Source: Ramlibacter pinisoli (GTDB taxonomy: Bacteria; Pseudomonadota; Gammaproteobacteria; Burkholderiales; Burkholderiaceae_C). Taken from it: a stretch of DNA of 64,000 bases. The translations under genes were made by a program, and so were the position numbers. Positions 61,282-64,000 of the stretch are shown here, piece by piece (the stretch's first letter is position 1; every line of letters starts with the position of its first letter). The notes under the pieces are model-generated. The model ran no database searches, was not told where the DNA came from, and worked only from the letters and a program-made list of their open reading frames with translations. Location of the stretch: the NCBI RefSeq assembly GCF_009758015.1, contig NZ_WSEL01000009.1, positions 1,475,501 to 1,539,500 of the forward strand, read 5' to 3'.

Positions 61282-61725
61282 TCAGTGCCGATCGAAGACC
61301 ATCGTGGACTCGAACGGCTTGCCAGCGGGATTGACGCCCTTCGTGGTTAGCGACATGGTCTTTCCGTCTTCGGAGATGATGCGCGTGCCGCTGTAGACGC
61401 TCTTTCGTGCCAGCTTCGTCACGAAGCTCACCGTCCGCGCGTCGATCGGCGTCAGAACGACGGTGTCCACGCCCGGGTCCTGCGAGGGGCTGTCCTTGCC
61501 ATCAGCGGTGTCGACCGAGCCGGTCATTCGTTCGGAATTCCTAACGAGCTCGTAGGTTCGCGTGGCACTCTTCGGCATGGGGTCCGTGGACCTGGATGCC
61601 GGCACATTGAGGACCCATGTGCCCGCGACGGTTGGCTCCGCAGCAGTTGCCTGCGGGCCCAGCAACCCCGCGCCCAGGCCGAGTGCGGTCATGAGCGACC
61701 CAGTGAGGATCGTGCGGCGATTCAT
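61282..61725 (-). CDS. Small secreted protein
   Basis: 147 residues with a signal peptide carrying an Arg pair (MNRRTILTGSLMTALGLGAG) and cleavage near ATAAEP. The mature protein is beta-rich (VAGTWVLNVPASRSTDPMPK, TVSFVTKLARKSVYSGTRII), like small lipocalin-type or DUF-type periplasmic proteins. The start at 61725 is preferred because the longer frame is Cys/Pro-rich and lacks a signal. It is upstream of the hydrolase gene in the same operon. Confidence 0.7.
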   Translation of the reverse strand: MNRRTILTGSLMTALGLGAGLLGPQATAAEPTVAGTWVLNVPASRSTDPMPKSATRTYELVRNSERMTGSVDTADGKDSPSQDPGVDTVVLTPIDARTVSFVTKLARKSVYSGTRIISEDGKTMSLTTKGVNPAGKPFESTMVFDRH

Positions 61726-62265
61726 GGCGCGCTCCAGGTGGACACGGTGTCCACAGTTGCAGTTGAAGAACGGACTGCGAAAGAACGGACTGCGAAGATT
61801 CGTCGGATGACCGGGTTGCGCCCCGGAACCGTCCTCGTCGGCGAGGTCGCGTGATCGTATGTCGCCGCCGTTCAGGCACAAGCTCGGCAGTGCGCAAATT
61901 TTTCAGCTGAGCTTCCCGATCGTCGTGCGACCCTGGCCGCTGCTGGCCCCGCGTCCATGGAAGAGTGTCTCTCCTGGCGCAATTCCATTCATCTGGTCTT
62001 GCCCCAAGGAGATCTGCCCATGGGTGCTGCATCCATCCAGTCCGCCCGCAATCGAGCCTGCATCCGTCAAGGATGGCACTGTCACTTGAACATCGTGCCA
62101 GCGCAGGTCGTCTGCAACCAGCGGCGGCACGCGCGGGTTCGTGATCTATCCGCAGAAGTCTTTCAATCCATGTGCGTTCGCGCTTAGCAAAGGTGCGCTG
62201 GCTTCAAACCACCCCCAGCTCGGACCTAGGCGTCACAAGGCGATCGATTGCGCTACGCTCGCGCC
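61726..62265. other. Stretch without a convincing gene
   Basis: Probable promoter region for the leftward secreted-protein operon. A leftward 75-codon frame (61903-62130) is open, but its start is poor and no family is apparent. Confidence 0.35.
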
Positions 62266-62862
62266 ATGAACTACCCATTGCGTTGCCAGTGCGGCGCTAT
62301 CGAGGGATTTCTGACATCACCCGGCGCCGCAGGTCGGGCCGTGTGCTACTGCCGAGACTGCCAAGCCTTCGCCCGCTACTTGGGCACGCCGGAGGGCATT
62401 CTGAATGACCAAGGTGGCACCGACATCATCGCCACGCTGCCCCGTCACGTTCACCTGACAAAGGGCGCGGAGCGCTTGCTCTGCGTGCGCTTGAGCGACA
62501 AAGGGATGTTGCGGTGGTACGCGAGTTGCTGCCGTACACCTATTGGCAACACTCCGCCGGATCCAAAGCTCCCTTACGTCGGTCTTGTTCGAACTTGCCT
62601 ACCGGGCACTCCAAGCGAACTTGATGGCGCTTTCGGGCCCGCCCGGGTTTCACTGAACACCGGCTCGGCGAACGGTCAGGTCAGTCCCACGCGAATCGCA
62701 GCCTTCTTCGCCATCCTGAAGATCATGAGGAATGTCTTGGGCGCTCGCCTGAGCGGAGCGTTCAAGGAAAACCCGTTCTTCCGCCCAGGCTCCGCCGTGC
62801 CAATAGTGGTTCCGCACGTTCTGAAGCCGGACGAACGTCACGTGCTCCGAGGTGACACCTAA
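62266..62862 (+). CDS. DUF6151/GFA-like cysteine-rich protein
   Basis: 198 residues with ordered Cys: YPLRCQCGAIEGF, VCYCRDCQAFARYLGTPEGI and RWYASCCRTPIGNTPPD. This is the shape of the glutathione-dependent formaldehyde-activating (GFA)-like zinc family; the variant resembles DUF6151. It probably binds zinc; no reaction is assigned. The ATG at 62266 is preferred to a TTG 18 bases upstream. Confidence 0.75.
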   Translation: MNYPLRCQCGAIEGFLTSPGAAGRAVCYCRDCQAFARYLGTPEGILNDQGGTDIIATLPRHVHLTKGAERLLCVRLSDKGMLRWYASCCRTPIGNTPPDPKLPYVGLVRTCLPGTPSELDGAFGPARVSLNTGSANGQVSPTRIAAFFAILKIMRNVLGARLSGAFKENPFFRPGSAVPIVVPHVLKPDERHVLRGDT

Positions 62863-62893
62863 CACCCACGGTCATTGCGAGTCCGCAGAGTGG

Positions 62894-62926
62894 GATGTCC
62901 GCATCCGGCCAGAAGCTGCGCTCGCT
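62894..62926. repeat. Dispersed palindromic repeat, copy C, at the 3' end of the NfrA-like gene
   Basis: GATGTCCGCATCCGGCCAGA then AGCTGCGCTCGCT. It is the reverse-complement form of copy A and part of the larger direct repeat shared with 60262-60394. Confidence 0.55.
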
Positions 62927-64000
62927 CAATGCTGAAGGATCCATTTGAGCTGCACGGCATGGCGATCGGTGGTGTTGCCACCCACCACCCGGCGCACCTC
63001 GAGCGACAGGCGATGGCTCAGGGCCGGCGCGCGGTGCTTGTCCTCCCAGTGCCAGCTCTGGAACGCCAGGCCCAGCCCGACGTCCAGGCGGTCCACGGCG
63101 GCGCGCCCGATGCTGTCGTTGCTCGAGGTGTAGCTGCCGAGCAGGTAGGGCATGACGCTGGCATCGAAGGGGACATCGGGCAACTTGTAGTGCCGTCCCA
63201 GTTCGCCCGACAGCGTCGCGTAGTAGGTCTCGGCACGCACCAGCCAGGCGAAGTCGGCGTAGACGTTGGCGAAATTCCATTGGCGGTCCGCAGGGTTCCA
63301 GTCGCCATTCCAAGTGTGCGAGCCAGACAGACGCAGCATGACGTCGTCCGGGTACGCGGCGGACTTGCGCCACAGGTACTCCGCCGAAGCGACGGCCAGG
63401 TAGTCCCGCGACAGGCGCTGGCGCACGCCCAGGCCTAGCAGCTTGTTCTCGGGCTCGAACGCGAGGCTGCGGTCCTGCAGGCCCGTGGCGGCGCGCGCGA
63501 AGGCCCAGGTGGGCAACTGCGCGCCGAGCGGCGTGTAGCGGTAGGAGCCACCCAGGTTCAGCGAGCCGGCGTACTGCGCATAGTCCACCGGCGAGAGCGG
63601 CTGGTTGATGTCGGGACCATGATCCAGCCGGACGTTGGCGTTGGCGATCCAGTTGAAGCGGTCTTCCTGCGTCTGCACCTCGCGGCGCCAGCCGAACAGG
63701 CGGCGCCGGGCCTCGTCCTCGGACAGAGGCTGGCGCCGCCGGATGCCGTCGGACTCGTCGATGGCGGCGCGGCCGTAGCGGATCGAGTCTTCGCGCCGGT
63801 TCAGGTGCTGGGCCAGCAGCGCCATCTCGGGCAGGAGCTCGGTGCGCGCGCCGTCGAGCTGCCAGGCCGCCTCGAACTCGCGCAGGGCCTCTTCGTCGGC
63901 GCCCGCGGACTTGAGCTGGTAGCCATGGGCGGCACGCGCCTGCGCGTCGTTGGGCGCCATGCGAACCGCCTCGGCCAGCGCGGCCCGGGCGCCGGCGGCG
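62926..64000 (-). CDS. NfrA-like outer-membrane protein, C-terminal part (5' end outside window)
   Basis: The frame is open to the window edge; about 358 residues are visible. First comes a TPR-like helical segment (NDAQARAAHGYQLKSAGADE, EALREFEAAWQLDGARTELL). It is followed by a beta-rich domain with alternating aromatic residues (SYRYTPLGAQLPTWAFARAA, YLAVASAEYLWRKSAAYPDD) ending VQLKWILQH, as expected for an outer-membrane barrel. This matches the C-terminal domain of phage N4 adsorption protein A, an exopolysaccharide-export-type protein. Assignment by architecture; function inferred. Confidence 0.72.
   Translation of the reverse strand, partial: AAGARAALAEAVRMAPNDAQARAAHGYQLKSAGADEEALREFEAAWQLDGARTELLPEMALLAQHLNRREDSIRYGRAAIDESDGIRRRQPLSEDEARRRLFGWRREVQTQEDRFNWIANANVRLDHGPDINQPLSPVDYAQYAGSLNLGGSYRYTPLGAQLPTWAFARAATGLQDRSLAFEPENKLLGLGVRQRLSRDYLAVASAEYLWRKSAAYPDDVMLRLSGSHTWNGDWNPADRQWNFANVYADFAWLVRAETYYATLSGELGRHYKLPDVPFDASVMPYLLGSYTSSNDSIGRAAVDRLDVGLGLAFQSWHWEDKHRAPALSHRLSLEVRRVVGGNTTDRHAVQLKWILQH

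Noticed and set aside
1..64000. CRISPR array
   Set aside because: No regularly spaced direct repeats of 24-40 bp and no cas genes were recognised.

Overview
The window comes from a GC-rich betaproteobacterium, probably in the Burkholderiales and perhaps a Comamonadaceae relative such as Ramlibacter or Variovorax. This is inferred from the very high GC at third codon positions, the type VI secretion gene order, a fused indolepyruvate:ferredoxin oxidoreductase, a DUF1127 gene, an HU gene beside a Lys/Ala-tailed HU-like gene, and a BPSL0761-type protein. No rRNA or intact tRNA was seen.

Region 1 (1-12.8 kb) is the end of a type VI secretion locus. TssM (5' end outside the window) and TagF read rightward. 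A leftward block follows: PP2C phosphatase, TagH (FHA), PpkA-type kinase, a membrane DUF3365-HAMP haem-type sensor, a FecR-like secreted protein, a LuxR-type regulator and a second kinase with C-terminal MORN repeats. The spacing (ATGA overlap, 8 bp and 7 bp gaps) suggests that haem/redox sensing and Ser/Thr phosphorylation of the secretion apparatus are encoded together.

Region 2 (13-37 kb) is ordinary dense chromosome: an SGNH hydrolase, a glycosyltransferase, an Lrp/AsnC regulator divergent from indolepyruvate oxidoreductase, receivers and regulators, an in-frame DUF3703-lipoprotein fusion translationally coupled to a di-haem peroxidase, a 1095-residue hybrid histidine kinase, an MFS/MarR pair, an M16 protease, two HU-type proteins and a DUF898 membrane protein.

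Region 3 (37.1 kb to at least 53 kb, possibly about 62.9 kb) is an accessory region. It starts at a 3' fragment of tRNA-Asp, which reads as an attachment site. Next come a tyrosine recombinase gene with an apparent pair of compensating frameshifts, a KfrA-like coiled-coil protein followed by nested palindromes, a histidine-kinase remnant, a DUF4198/DUF4331/lipoprotein set, a 671-residue tyrosine recombinase with its own small KfrA-type partner, a run of small unknown genes, a lone MbcA/ParS-like antitoxin domain, an IS30 remnant and a large nuclease-like protein of unknown role. From 53 to 62.9 kb there are regulators, small enzymes, degraded stretches and a dispersed palindromic repeat.

The window ends in the 3' part of a leftward gene for an outer-membrane protein resembling the C-terminal domain of phage N4 adsorption protein NfrA. 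A second, decayed copy of that gene's last ~130 bp lies 2.6 kb away. The most unusual material is the att-site/double-recombinase island with paired recombinase and KfrA-type genes, the nuclease-like protein at 51.7 kb, and the haem-sensor/kinase extension of the secretion locus.
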